Source of the DNA: Sphingopyxis sp. H053
Lineage (GTDB): Bacteria > Pseudomonadota > Alphaproteobacteria > Sphingomonadales > Sphingomonadaceae
Assembly: GCF_001468225.1 (NCBI RefSeq)
Contig: NZ_LNRU01000008.1
Coordinates: 1-64,000, forward strand
Length of the DNA: 64,000 nt
Direction: 5' to 3'
A program made the position numbers and the translations under genes. A model generated the notes under the pieces. The model searched no databases. It had not been told where the DNA came from and saw only the letters and a program-made list of their open reading frames with translations. Shown here piece after piece: positions 35,398-44,266 of this stretch. The number at the start of each line of letters is the position of its first letter. Position 1 is the stretch's first letter.

Positions 35398-37377
35398 TCA
35401 GAAGCGGGTGCCAAAGCCGATCAGGTGGAAACCGACGCCGATCCACAGGAGAACGACCGCACTGAGCAGCAGCACGAGGCTCCAGAATTTCGCGAACCGG
35501 CCGCGTTTGGACGTCCAGACATGCCGGATATTCCAGATCGCGCTCGCGAGCAGGCCGAGGAAAATGACGGGCGTTGCGATCTGGAGCGTCACGAGCGCCC
35601 AGTCGAGTTCGCCGCTGAGCGACGAGAAATCGGCGAGCAGGCTGGTCGCGAACCATAGCCACCCGACCATCACCGCGACCGCCAGCGCCGCAAAGCCGCG
35701 CGTCAGCCGGTAGCTTTTGAGCGCGCCGGGCGCGAGGTCGGCCTTCACGCCATAGCGGCGACGCGCCAGCGCCGCGGCGGGCCAGGCGATCGCGGTCAGC
35801 AGGAGTGCGCCGAGGCTGGCGAGCATCGCGGGTGTGAGCCACGCGCTCGACAGATGCCAGGGCACGCGATCGAACGCGATATAGGGCGACGCCGAATCGA
35901 CGCTGAAACGCACGACGCGGCCATTCTCCACCTTGGCGGCGAGGCGTAGCTTGCCCCCCTGCTCGCGCCACACGAACGGCGCGATTTCCACCCATTTGCG
36001 CGGCTGTCCGCCGATGTCCGGCACGGCGTTCAGCCGGATGCCGCCGTCGCCATCGAGCGAGACCTTCGTCTGCCCGACCAGTTCCATCGCCTTGAGGAAG
36101 CTCGATTCGAGCCGCCGCGTCTTGTTGTACGTGCCGACCATCATCCGCGCATGCTCGCGCGCGGTCGCCGCATCGACGCGGCCGTCGCGCTGTTCGAACG
36201 GAAAGTAGCGGTCGGCGAAGGCTTCGAACAAATAGCTGCGGATCGGCCCCGACACATTCTGTGTGCCCGCCGCGTTCATCGACATATAGATGCCGACATT
36301 TTCCTCCGGGAAGATCCAGAGCTGGCTGTGGAAATTGAGGCTGTCGCCGGCGTGCGAGAGCGCTTTGCGACCGTTGATATTCTGTTCGTAGAAGCCGAGC
36401 GCCATGCCGTTAAGCGGCGGGATCAGGCGCAGGATCGTGCCCTGCATCTGCGCCGCGGTCGCGGGCTTCATGAGAGCGCCGCCATCGGCGAGGTGCGCGA
36501 TCATGAAGCGGCCCATGTCGGCGCCCGATGCGGTCATCGCGCCCGATGGCGTGAGACTGCTGAGCTCGAACCGCCCCGGCTTGCCCGACCCGAGCATATA
36601 TCCACTCGCCATCAGCGGCCGCAGCGCCGCGGGAAGCGGCTGACGAAAGGTCGATCGCGTCATGCCCGCGGGCGCAAAGATGCGCCGCTCGACATAATTA
36701 TCGTAGGAAAGCCCCGACACGCGTTCGACAATGTAGCCCGCGAGCGAGGTGCCATAATTCGAATAGGCCGGCGTTGTTCCGGGCGCGTAAATGCGGTGCG
36801 GCACCTGCCGTTTCAGCGCGTCGCCGAGCGACGGGATTTTCTTCGGGTCATAGCTGTTGAGCCCGCGCTGCACTTCGTCGAAGCCGCCGGTGTGCGTCAT
36901 GAGGTTGCGCATCGTGACCGGCTTGCCGCCGAAGGCCGGAATCTTGAAATCGAGATAAGCGTTGATGTCGCGGTCGAGGTCGATCTTACCCTGCTCGACG
37001 AGCTGCATCACCGCGGTCCAGGTGATCAGTTTCGACACCGACGCCTGCTTGAAAAGCGTGGTTTCGGGATCGACCGGCCGGCGCGTTCCGACATCGGCAT
37101 ATCCGAAGCCGCGCTGCGTCAGGACCTTGCCGTCCTTGACCACCACCACGACCGCACCCGCCGCATCGCCGCGCTTGAGCGCATAGGGCATATAGCCGTC
37201 GAGCCACGCGTCGACGTCGCTCTTCACCATATCGGGAGCGGGGAGCAGGCCACCGCCGCCGCGCGTCTCCGCGACCGGCTTGGCTGCCGTTTGCGCCGCG
37301 GCTCCGGTCATCGGTGGCGCCATCAACCCGGCCAGCACCGCCGCAGCCAGCGCTGCGCATGAACCTATGAACCGCAT
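35398..37377 (-). CDS. Class C beta-lactamase-type serine hydrolase with C-terminal membrane domain (paralogue 2)
   Basis: A 659-residue paralogue of the protein at 24501, alike along its whole length. Signal peptide (to about residue 29), catalytic SVSK at 113-116, YSN at 205-207, DVNTYLDF-like stretch (DINAYLDFKIP), and four C-terminal membrane helices. The two bracket the dgcN operon, one before its promoter and one at its end. It has its own AT-rich upstream region with a dyad at 37425. Periplasmic hydrolysis of D-residue-containing peptides or amides is the working idea; the sequence alone would also allow an esterase. Confidence 0.87.
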   Translation of the reverse strand: MRFIGSCAALAAAVLAGLMAPPMTGAAAQTAAKPVAETRGGGGLLPAPDMVKSDVDAWLDGYMPYALKRGDAAGAVVVVVKDGKVLTQRGFGYADVGTRRPVDPETTLFKQASVSKLITWTAVMQLVEQGKIDLDRDINAYLDFKIPAFGGKPVTMRNLMTHTGGFDEVQRGLNSYDPKKIPSLGDALKRQVPHRIYAPGTTPAYSNYGTSLAGYIVERVSGLSYDNYVERRIFAPAGMTRSTFRQPLPAALRPLMASGYMLGSGKPGRFELSSLTPSGAMTASGADMGRFMIAHLADGGALMKPATAAQMQGTILRLIPPLNGMALGFYEQNINGRKALSHAGDSLNFHSQLWIFPEENVGIYMSMNAAGTQNVSGPIRSYLFEAFADRYFPFEQRDGRVDAATAREHARMMVGTYNKTRRLESSFLKAMELVGQTKVSLDGDGGIRLNAVPDIGGQPRKWVEIAPFVWREQGGKLRLAAKVENGRVVRFSVDSASPYIAFDRVPWHLSSAWLTPAMLASLGALLLTAIAWPAAALARRRYGVKADLAPGALKSYRLTRGFAALAVAVMVGWLWFATSLLADFSSLSGELDWALVTLQIATPVIFLGLLASAIWNIRHVWTSKRGRFAKFWSLVLLLSAVVLLWIGVGFHLIGFGTRF

Positions 37378-37424
37378 TCATCCTCCCCTTTCCGATTTGG
37401 CCGACCCCACGGTCGCGTCACCGA

Positions 37425-37443
37425 AATTTCACATTTTGAAATA
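37425..37443. promoter_or_regulatory. Shared 19-bp dyad, copy 3, before the second class C hydrolase
   Basis: AATTTC-N7-GAAATA with 5-bp perfect arms ATTTC/GAAAT, 47 bp upstream of the ATG. A further half-similar site (ATTTTC-N7-GATATA) begins at its last base, 37443-37461. Confidence 0.5.
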
Positions 37444-37595
37444 TTTTCAATTCTGGATATAGGCATCCTGAATGGAAATTTGTCAATGGGGGACGCGGCG
37501 CCGCGCCCGCAGTGCGGGGGCGTGATTTCAAGGTGGAAGAATTTTCTCCGAAGCGGCCGCGAAGGCCGATTACCGGAGGACGCGGTGCTAAACGA

Positions 37596-38261
37596 TTATT
37601 CGGCGTCGACGGGATGAAGCGCCGATTTCAGATCGGCGTCAGTTGCCGAGCAGACCGACAGGATACGGCACGGCCCGTCGCCAACCGCGACATAGCCATG
37701 CCCCATCGACGCGTCGAAATAGGCCGAATCGCCCGTTTTCAGGTGCGATGGCGCGTACATGTCCGTGTGAAACTCGCATTCGCCTTCCAGAACGAGGACA
37801 TATTCCTCGCCCGAGTGGCGCATCAGATCGCCGAAATCGTCGATCGACCGCACTTTGATGTCGATGATCATCGGATTGAGCGTCTTGTTGAGCAAATCCG
37901 CCGACGGATAGGTGTAGTTATACGTCGCCGTCTTGATCGAAGGCCCCTCGCCGGCGGGGGTGATGCTGCGCCGGCCCGTGGCGGTATGCGTGGCGGCCGG
38001 GATCGAGGTCGCCGCGGCGAAGAGCTGCGTGATATCGATTTCGAGCCCCTGGCTCAGCCGCAGCAGCTTTTCGTAGCTGAGCGACATCTTGCCGGTTTCA
38101 ATCTTTGACAAAGTTGAAACCGGAATGCGCGTGCGTTCGCTCACCTCGGCGAGCGTCCATCCCTTTTCGGTCCGCAGTTCGCGCAGGAATACGCCCGGAT
38201 TGCCGTCAACGGCGGTCCGCCGGTCGCCGCTGGTCGGAATGGGCTGACGCGTTGCCGGCAT
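37596..38261 (-). CDS. XRE-family regulator with C-terminal cupin domain (regulator 1)
   Basis: A 221-residue transcription factor. A helix-turn-helix domain (about 25-85: FLRELRTEKGWTLAEVSERTRIPVSTLSKIETGKMSLSYEKLLRL) is followed by a cupin sensor domain (about 130-210: HSGEEYVLVLEGECEFHTDMY). This architecture is that of SutR/PuuR-like regulators of amino-acid, polyamine or sulfur use. The ATG at 38261 is preferred over one at 38288 because GAAAGGAC stands at the right distance. It diverges from the AraC gene and precedes the class C hydrolase genes, so it is the best local candidate to read the shared dyads. Similar in design to the protein at 56461. Confidence 0.88.
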   Translation of the reverse strand: MPATRQPIPTSGDRRTAVDGNPGVFLRELRTEKGWTLAEVSERTRIPVSTLSKIETGKMSLSYEKLLRLSQGLEIDITQLFAAATSIPAATHTATGRRSITPAGEGPSIKTATYNYTYPSADLLNKTLNPMIIDIKVRSIDDFGDLMRHSGEEYVLVLEGECEFHTDMYAPSHLKTGDSAYFDASMGHGYVAVGDGPCRILSVCSATDADLKSALHPVDAE

Positions 38262-38278
38262 CGGTGTCCTTTCAATCG

Positions 38279-38297
38279 ATTTTCTCATCTAGCATAT
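38279..38297. promoter_or_regulatory. Weak copy of the shared 19-bp dyad before XRE-cupin regulator 1
   Basis: ATTTTC-N7-GCATAT: the left arm is perfect, the right arm matches at four of six positions. It lies 17 bp before the regulator start, where autoregulation would be expected. Without the stronger copies elsewhere I would not call it. Confidence 0.35.
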
Positions 38298-38361
38298 ATT
38301 TGCGCATTTATCGCATCGATCAAGCCGAACGGCACAATCTGTCGGAACAATCGGCAAAGAA

Positions 38362-38378
38362 AATTTGCGTATCGGATA
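38362..38378 (+). promoter_or_regulatory. Second shared motif, copy A (AAATTTGCGTATCGGAT)
   Basis: Located between the divergent XRE-cupin 1 and AraC genes, 67 bp before the AraC ATG. It matches the motif before the M19 gene (57118-57134, other strand) at 15 of 16 positions. Confidence 0.45.
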
Positions 38379-38444
38379 GGACCAAGATGATTGCACATAC
38401 GCCATGGCGCCGCCACTGATGCCCCGATTCGCTGGGATGACAGG

Positions 38445-39200
38445 ATGACAAACAAGCTATCCATTCGCATTTCTCCGGAGTTTACGAGCTTCGTCGGCCG
38501 CGGCCCCTGTGACGCCGCGTTCCTGCCGCCCGACGCGCTCATCTTCGGCTTTGGCGATATTGGCGAGCCCGCCGTCTCGATGCTCCTCCCCGGCGATATT
38601 GCCGGCCCCGCCGACGATCATCTGGTTGTGTTCGCGATCAGCCGTGCCGCGTGCGACCGGCTGTTCGCGCTCCGCCCCAAGGCGGATGGACGCTGGTATC
38701 TCCCCGCCAATCTTCGCGGTCTCGGCCGCGCGGTGGTCGCGGTCGAGGGCGACAGCGAAGTCGACGACATGCTCCGCAGCGCGCGCAGCCAGGAATTGCT
38801 CTGCCAGCTTTTCGCTGAGCTCGCCGCCGACCGCATGGTCGAGGTGGGGGGCAGCACGTCGCTGAGCGAGCTCGACATCACCCGCGTCGCCGCCGCGCAC
38901 CAGCTGGTCAACGAGAAGTGGCAGGAAAAGCTGACAGTCGGCAGCGTCGCGCGGCGCTGCGGCCTCAGCAAGGCCAAGCTGACGCGGGGCTTTCGCGAAC
39001 TGTATCAATGCAGCGTTGCCGAAGCTGTGAGCGAGCGGCGGCTGCAACGCGCGCGCCAGTTGCTCGCGCAGAGCGACCTCCCCATATCGAGCATCGGCTA
39101 TAATTGCGGCTATATGAGCAACGCGAGCTTCACGCGCGCCTTCGCGCGCCGCTTTGGCATGGCGCCGACCAAGATGCGCGGGCGCGAAGCCACCGCCTGA
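38445..39200 (+). CDS. AraC-family transcriptional regulator
   Basis: A 251-residue regulator. An N-terminal sensing domain of about 150 residues has no recognised motif; the C-terminus (about 155-250) is a standard double helix-turn-helix (LTVGSVARRCGLSKAKLTRGFRELY and ISSIGYNCGYMSNASFTRAF, RFGMAPTKMR). The ATG at 38445 is chosen; an in-frame TTG 18 codons upstream lacks a ribosome site. It diverges from XRE-cupin regulator 1. Its targets could be the peptide genes on one side or the sugar genes on the other. Confidence 0.85.
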   Translation: MTNKLSIRISPEFTSFVGRGPCDAAFLPPDALIFGFGDIGEPAVSMLLPGDIAGPADDHLVVFAISRAACDRLFALRPKADGRWYLPANLRGLGRAVVAVEGDSEVDDMLRSARSQELLCQLFAELAADRMVEVGGSTSLSELDITRVAAAHQLVNEKWQEKLTVGSVARRCGLSKAKLTRGFRELYQCSVAEAVSERRLQRARQLLAQSDLPISSIGYNCGYMSNASFTRAFARRFGMAPTKMRGREATA

Positions 39201-39256
39201 GCGGCGCGGCCGTAAAGCGGCATCCCCCGAAGAGGGATAGTAAATAGCGCGCCGCT
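39200..39256. terminator. Convergent hairpin between AraC and Gfo/Idh genes
   Basis: Outer arms AGCGGCGCG (39200-39208) and CGCGCCGCT (39248-39256) enclose a smaller ATCCC/GGGAT stem. It spans the whole 54-bp convergent gap and touches both stop codons. There is no T-run, so it is only a candidate bidirectional terminator. Confidence 0.4.
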
Positions 39257-40457
39257 AATTGCCACCGGCCGTTCGGCGATCGTTCGCGACGTCGGCAAGT
39301 GCGGTCCATTTCGCTTCGCCGGCGCTGTTTTCGATCACCGCTTCGACGAAGGCCATCGTCCGCAGGCCATCGACGATTCCCGGGAACCAATCGGCCGTGC
39401 CAGGCGGTGGCGGGGTTGGGGCGCCCGCACGAAGGGCACGGCCGAAGCCGCGATAGAGGTTGGCAAACGCCTCGATATAGCCCTCGGGATGTCCCGCCGG
39501 GGTGCGCAGCCGCGCCAGCGCCGATGGGTCGAGACCGGGTCCGCCGGCGCGGATCACTTCGACCGGCCGGTCCAGCCAGCGGAGCGTCAAGCTGTTCGGC
39601 TCCATCTGCGACCATTCGAGGCCGCCTTCCTCGCCATGGATACGCAGACGCAGGCCGTTTTCGTCACCCGCGGCGATCTGGCTGGCCTTCAATACGCCGC
39701 GCGCGCCGCCGTCGAAACGCAGCAACGCCGCCACATCGTCGTCGAGGCGGCGGCCCGGAACATGTGTAGTCAACTCCGCGCTGAGCGACCCGACCGCAAG
39801 CCCGGAGACATGTTCGGCCAGCTGGAAGGCGTGCGTTCCAATATCGCCGAGGCAGCCGCCCAGTCCCGCACGCGCCGGATCGGTGCGCCATTCGGCCTGC
39901 TTGTTGCCGTCCCGGTCGATCGGCCGGCTGAGCCAGCCTTGCGAATATTCGACCTGCACCAGCCGGATCTTGCCGAAATCGCCGCGCGCGACACGCACGC
40001 GCGCCTCTTCGATCAGCGGATAGCCGCTATAGGTGAATGCCAGGCCATAGAGCTTGCCGCTGCGGGCAACCGCCGCGTCAATTGCCCGCGCCTCGGCGAG
40101 GTCCAGCGCCATCGGCTTTTCGGACAGGACGTGAAAACCGGCATCGAGCGCGGCGATCGCCATCGGGGCGTGCAGATGATTCGGGGTGACGATCGCCAGC
40201 GCCTCCATCCGCTGATCCTCGGGCAGCGCGGCCTCGCCCGCGAGCAGGGCGTCGAGCGTCGGGTAAGCGCGAGCGGGGTCGAGCCCGAGCGCCGCGGCGC
40301 TGCGCCCATTGCGCTCGGCGTCAGCGCTGAACGCCCCGCATACCAACGCAAACTCGCCGTCGAGTGCGGCCGCCATCCGGTGTACCGCGCCGATGAAAGC
40401 GCCTTCGCCGCCGCCGACCATGCCGTAGCGCGTTTTTGACCTCGTATTCGTATTCAT
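39255..40457 (-). CDS. Gfo/Idh/MocA family oxidoreductase
   Basis: A 400-residue cytoplasmic NAD(P)-dependent sugar oxidoreductase. The Rossmann motif GMVGGGEGAFIG stands at the N-terminus, EKPMALD is the catalytic-lysine motif and GGCLGDIGTHAFQLAEH carries the active-site aspartate and histidine. There is no signal peptide. It diverges from the cytochrome c gene, 95 bp apart, and so probably shares regulation with the 3-keto-glycoside gene set. It may interconvert a 3-keto sugar and its alcohol or act on an isomerised product. AAGGGA precedes the ATG. Confidence 0.88.
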   Translation of the reverse strand: MNTNTRSKTRYGMVGGGEGAFIGAVHRMAAALDGEFALVCGAFSADAERNGRSAAALGLDPARAYPTLDALLAGEAALPEDQRMEALAIVTPNHLHAPMAIAALDAGFHVLSEKPMALDLAEARAIDAAVARSGKLYGLAFTYSGYPLIEEARVRVARGDFGKIRLVQVEYSQGWLSRPIDRDGNKQAEWRTDPARAGLGGCLGDIGTHAFQLAEHVSGLAVGSLSAELTTHVPGRRLDDDVAALLRFDGGARGVLKASQIAAGDENGLRLRIHGEEGGLEWSQMEPNSLTLRWLDRPVEVIRAGGPGLDPSALARLRTPAGHPEGYIEAFANLYRGFGRALRAGAPTPPPPGTADWFPGIVDGLRTMAFVEAVIENSAGEAKWTALADVANDRRTAGGN

Positions 40458-40552
40458 CGCATTCCCTTGGCCTGAATTTCCAAAATTGTTTGCGCAATTC
40501 GATTTCAACCGGTTACATGATCGCACCGGCTGTTGCCAGACGGGAGAGGATA

Positions 40553-40942
40553 ATGAAATTTCTGTTCGCCCTGCCACCGGCAGGAGCAATATTGATTGCG
40601 CTGATGCTCGCGCCTTCACCAGCGGTGGTTGCGGCGCCGGCCCAAGGTCCCGGCGCGCAGGCCTTCGCGGCATGCCGCGCCTGCCATACGCTGGAGGCTG
40701 GCGGCAAAAGCACGATGGGTCCCAATCTGCACGGCCTGTTCGGCCGGCAAGCCGGCACCGTTGCCGGGTTCAATTACAGCCCGGCGCTCAAGGCATCCAA
40801 AATCCGCTGGAACGACAAAACGCTCGACGAATATCTCGCCGCGCCGACCAAGAAAGTCCCCGGTACACGCATGGTCGTCAAGGTAGCCGACCCGGCGCGC
40901 CGCGCGGCGCTGATCGCCTTTCTCAAGACCGAAACCAAGTGA
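40553..40942 (+). CDS. Periplasmic class I cytochrome c
   Basis: A 129-residue c2-type cytochrome. Signal peptide (to about residue 27), haem motif CRACH in AFAACRACHTLEAGG, and axial methionine in KVPGTRMVV. GGGAGAGGA stands before the ATG. As the first gene of the GMC dehydrogenase set it is the natural electron acceptor for that flavoenzyme. Confidence 0.9.
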   Translation: MKFLFALPPAGAILIALMLAPSPAVVAAPAQGPGAQAFAACRACHTLEAGGKSTMGPNLHGLFGRQAGTVAGFNYSPALKASKIRWNDKTLDEYLAAPTKKVPGTRMVVKVADPARRAALIAFLKTETK

Positions 40943-40958
40943 CGCGAAAGGCAAGCGC

Positions 40959-42002
40959 ATGAAGGGCCCGGCTGTTTTCCTTGCGCAGTTCATGGGCGAC
41001 GCCGCGCCGTTCGACACTTTGCCCTCGGCGGCGCGCTGGATGGCGGATGCCGGCTATGTCGGCATCCAGATTCCAACGTGGGACAGCCGCTGCATCGATC
41101 TCGCCCAAGCCGCCGAGAGCCAGGATTATTGCGACGAGCTCGCAGGCACGTGCCGCGAGGCGGGGGTCGAGATCACCGAATTGTCGACGCATCTGCAGGG
41201 CCAGCTGGTCGCGGTGCATCCCGCCTATGATACGCAGTTCGACGGCTTCGCACCCGACGCGGTGAAGGGCAAGCCGGCCGAGCGTCAGGCTTGGGCGGTC
41301 GAGCAGCTTCATCTTGCCGCAAAAGCGAGCCGGCGGCTGGCTCTTGACGCGCATGCGACCTTTTCGGGCGCGCTCGCCTGGCCCTATCTCTATCCGTGGC
41401 CGCAGCGCCCCGCGGGACTGGTCGAGGAAGCGTTCGCCGAACTCGCGAAACGCTGGCGGCCGATCCTCGACGCCTTCGAAGAACAGGGCATCGACCTCGC
41501 CTATGAAATCCATCCCGGCGAGGATCTCCACGACGGCGTGACCTTCGAGCGCTTCCTCGCGGGCGTCGACAATCATCCGCGCGCCAACATCCTCTACGAC
41601 CCCAGCCATTATGTGTTGCAGGCGCTCGACTATCTGCAGTTCATCGACATTTATCACGACCGCATCCGCATGTTCCACGTCAAGGATGCGGAGCTCAATC
41701 CGACCGGGCGATCGGGGGTCTATGGCGGCTTTCAGGACTGGGTCGATCGCCCCGGGCGCTTCCGCTCGCTGGGCGATGGGCAGGTCGATTTCGGCGGCAT
41801 TTTCTCGAAGCTGACGCAGTACGGCTATGCCGGCTGGGCGGTGCTCGAATGGGAATGCTGCCTGAAGCATCCCGAAGACGGCGCGCGCGAAGGTGCACCG
41901 TTCATCGCCGCCCACATGATCCGCAAGGCTGACAAGGCGTTCGACGATTTCGCCGGGGGCAGCGACCCGGCCCTCAACCGCGCGATGCTGGGGCTGACCT
42001 GA
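40959..42002 (+). CDS. Sugar phosphate isomerase/epimerase-type TIM-barrel protein (cytoplasmic)
   Basis: A 347-residue xylose-isomerase-like TIM barrel. Metal-ligand motifs YEIHPGEDLHD, LYDPSHYVLQ, MFHVKDAELNP and AVLEWECC are seen. No signal peptide, unlike the other two TIM-barrel genes of this cluster. Such proteins interconvert keto sugars or act as 3-keto-sugar lyases or epimerases; the substrate is not evident. It starts 16 bp after the cytochrome gene. Confidence 0.85.
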   Translation: MKGPAVFLAQFMGDAAPFDTLPSAARWMADAGYVGIQIPTWDSRCIDLAQAAESQDYCDELAGTCREAGVEITELSTHLQGQLVAVHPAYDTQFDGFAPDAVKGKPAERQAWAVEQLHLAAKASRRLALDAHATFSGALAWPYLYPWPQRPAGLVEEAFAELAKRWRPILDAFEEQGIDLAYEIHPGEDLHDGVTFERFLAGVDNHPRANILYDPSHYVLQALDYLQFIDIYHDRIRMFHVKDAELNPTGRSGVYGGFQDWVDRPGRFRSLGDGQVDFGGIFSKLTQYGYAGWAVLEWECCLKHPEDGAREGAPFIAAHMIRKADKAFDDFAGGSDPALNRAMLGLT

Positions 42003-42048
42003 CGACGCGGCAGACGAATAAAACGATAATAACTAAAGGGGACGCAGG

Positions 42049-43347
42049 ATGACGACATTGCACAAGGGGCGCTTGTTCTGGCTGGGCGTGCTCGCGCTGT
42101 TCACCGCCGCGGCGAGCCTTGCGATCCGCGGTGCGATCGCCAGCGGGCTCAAGGCCGAATGGATCGACCCGGTCGCCCCGTTGCAAGCGGGCGAGTTGAT
42201 CGCCGCTGCGCTGGGCGCGGCGTTCCTCAGCTTTGCGATCACCTTGTTCGTCGCCAGCGCGCTGCTCGACCAGATCGGCATGAAACGGTGCCTCGCGGGC
42301 GCGGGGCTGTGCTTCATCCTCGGCCCGTTGATGATCGTCACCGCGGGCCATCTCGCGACCGGCATGACCATCTATTGGCTCGTCTGGACGGGCATGCTGC
42401 TCAGCGGCATCGGCTGGGGGCTGACCGAAGCCGCGATCAATCCGCTGACCGCGCAGCTTTACCCCGACGATACCACGCACCGGCTCAACGTGCTGCACGC
42501 CTGGTTCCCCGGCGGCATCATCGTCGGCGGGCTTGCCGGCTTCTTCCTTTCGGCAGCGTTGCCGTGGCAGGGCATCATGGCGCTGGTGATGATCCCCGCT
42601 GTAGCGACCGTCGTGATCGCCCTCACCACCACCTTCCCGCCGCCGCTGCGTGAGCAAAGCGGCGTCAGCTTCGGCGAGATGATGGGCGAGGTGTTTCGCC
42701 GCCCCAGCTTCTTCATCTGGTTCGGCGCGATGTTCCTGACCGCGGCGTCCGAACTGGCACCGGGGCAGTGGATCGACGTCGCCTTGTCGAACCGCGTCGG
42801 CATGCGCGGCATTTTGCTCCTCGTCTATGTCAACGCGCTGATGTTCATCTTCCGCCATTTCGCGGGGCGGCTCGCCAACAGGATCTCGAACCCCGGCCTG
42901 CTCTGGGTATCGAGCCTGCTCGCCGCGATCGGCCTGTTCATGCTGAGCCAGGCGCAGTCGCCGGTCGCCGCGATCGTCGCCGCGACCGTCTGGGGCCTTG
43001 GCGTCTGTGTGATGTGGCCGACGATGCTCGCCTCGGTCGCCGAACGCTATCCGCGCGGCGGATCGTGGGCGATGGGGCTGGTCGGATCGGCGGGCGCGCT
43101 CGCCAGCTTCTTCGTGCTGCCGCAACTGGGCGCGATGTTCGACCAGGCCAAGATCGAGTTCGCGGGCGGTCCCGAAGCGTTCGCGCGGCTGACGGGCGCG
43201 GCGAAGCTGGCGGTCGAGGATGCGGCGGCGTCGCTGTCGTTCCAGCGGCTGGCGATCCTGCCCGTCATCCTGCTGGCGGTATTTGGCTTCATCTGGCTGC
43301 GCGAGCGCGGCAAGTCGCGCGCGGCGCTCGCAGGTCAGACGGCATGA
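42049..43347 (+). CDS. MFS transporter, probable sugar carrier
   Basis: A 432-residue inner-membrane protein with about 12 helices. It lacks a periplasmic adaptor partner and sits inside a sugar operon, which favours import over drug efflux. The loop LLDQIGMKRCLAGAG is the usual MFS helix 2-3 motif region. It could carry a glucose derivative or 3-keto sugar released in the periplasm. AAAGGGGACGCAGG precedes the ATG; its stop overlaps the next start. Confidence 0.83.
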   Translation: MTTLHKGRLFWLGVLALFTAAASLAIRGAIASGLKAEWIDPVAPLQAGELIAAALGAAFLSFAITLFVASALLDQIGMKRCLAGAGLCFILGPLMIVTAGHLATGMTIYWLVWTGMLLSGIGWGLTEAAINPLTAQLYPDDTTHRLNVLHAWFPGGIIVGGLAGFFLSAALPWQGIMALVMIPAVATVVIALTTTFPPPLREQSGVSFGEMMGEVFRRPSFFIWFGAMFLTAASELAPGQWIDVALSNRVGMRGILLLVYVNALMFIFRHFAGRLANRISNPGLLWVSSLLAAIGLFMLSQAQSPVAAIVAATVWGLGVCVMWPTMLASVAERYPRGGSWAMGLVGSAGALASFFVLPQLGAMFDQAKIEFAGGPEAFARLTGAAKLAVEDAAASLSFQRLAILPVILLAVFGFIWLRERGKSRAALAGQTA

Positions 43348-44255
43348 GCGTATCGCGCCGAGCGGTTCTGGCGGGGGGCGCCATGGCGGCTGCGGCCGCG
43401 GCGACGGCGACAAACAGTGCGATGGCGTCGAACGCGCCGCGCTTTTCGCTGAAATACGCCCCGCACGAGGGCAGCTTCAAAAGCCGCGGCGGACGGCTCG
43501 AACAGATCGCTTTTGCCGCCGATCAGGGCTTCACCGCGTGGGAAGATAATGAGGCGGCCACCCGTTCGGTCGCCGACCAGACCGCGATGGCGCGCGCGCT
43601 GCAACAGCGCGGCATGACCATGGGCGTGTTCGTCGCGAGCATGCCGCGATGGAGCGAGTTCCGGCCGCTGCTGGGCGGCAACGACGATAGTGATCGCGAG
43701 CGCTTCCTGACCGATATCCGGGGTTCGGTCGACGTCGCCAAACGGCTGAATTCGAAGCATATGACGATCGTCACCGGTTTTATGGACCGCAAGCTGCCGG
43801 TCGATATCCAGACCGCGCGCGTGATCGACGTGCTGCGCCGCGCCGCGGACATCTATGAACCGCACGGACTCGTCATGGTGATGGAGCCGCTCAATACGCT
43901 GGTGAACCATCCCGGCGTCTTCATGTCGACCGTCCCGCAAGGCTATGCGATGGCGCGCGCGGTCGACAGCCCGGCGATCAAGGTGCTGGCGGACCTGTAC
44001 CACGAGCAGATCCAGGCCGGGAACCTCATCAACACGCTGGACAGCTGCTGGAACGAGATCGCGTACGTGCAGTTCGGCGACAATCCCGGCCGCAAGGAGC
44101 CGGGAACGGGCGAGATCAACTATCGCAATATCGTCCGCTGGCTGCGCGCGAAGAAGTTCGCCGGCGTGATCGGCATGGAACATGGCAATTCGGTCGAGGG
44201 GCGCGCGGGCGAGGAGCGGCTGGTCGCCGCCTATCGCGCGATCGACGCGGCATGA
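43344..44255 (+). CDS. Hydroxypyruvate-isomerase-like TIM-barrel protein with Tat signal
   Basis: A 303-residue protein with a twin-arginine signal (SRRAVLAGGAMAAAA) followed by a Hyi-type TIM barrel: MVMEPLNTLVNHPG, LADLYHEQIQAGNL, VQFGDNPGRKEPGTGEINY and VIGMEHGNS. The Hyi motif set is complete, but export to the periplasm is not typical of a hydroxypyruvate isomerase, so a keto-sugar role in the periplasm is more likely. ATGA overlap with the transporter. Confidence 0.85.
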   Translation: MSVSRRAVLAGGAMAAAAAATATNSAMASNAPRFSLKYAPHEGSFKSRGGRLEQIAFAADQGFTAWEDNEAATRSVADQTAMARALQQRGMTMGVFVASMPRWSEFRPLLGGNDDSDRERFLTDIRGSVDVAKRLNSKHMTIVTGFMDRKLPVDIQTARVIDVLRRAADIYEPHGLVMVMEPLNTLVNHPGVFMSTVPQGYAMARAVDSPAIKVLADLYHEQIQAGNLINTLDSCWNEIAYVQFGDNPGRKEPGTGEINYRNIVRWLRAKKFAGVIGMEHGNSVEGRAGEERLVAAYRAIDAA

Positions 44256-44266
44256 GGGAGACACGC

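Noticed and set aside
20628..39200. Microcystin-degradation (mlr) gene cluster, suggested by sphingomonad host, class C hydrolases and D-glutamate genes
   Set aside because: No MlrA-type CAAX protease and no MlrD-type transporter are present; the class C proteins have a four-helix tail not known from MlrB.
40470..40500. Further copy of the ATTTTC dyad before the cytochrome c / Gfo-Idh genes
   Set aside because: GAATTTCC is present, but the right arm at the required spacing reads GTTTGC, so it does not match.
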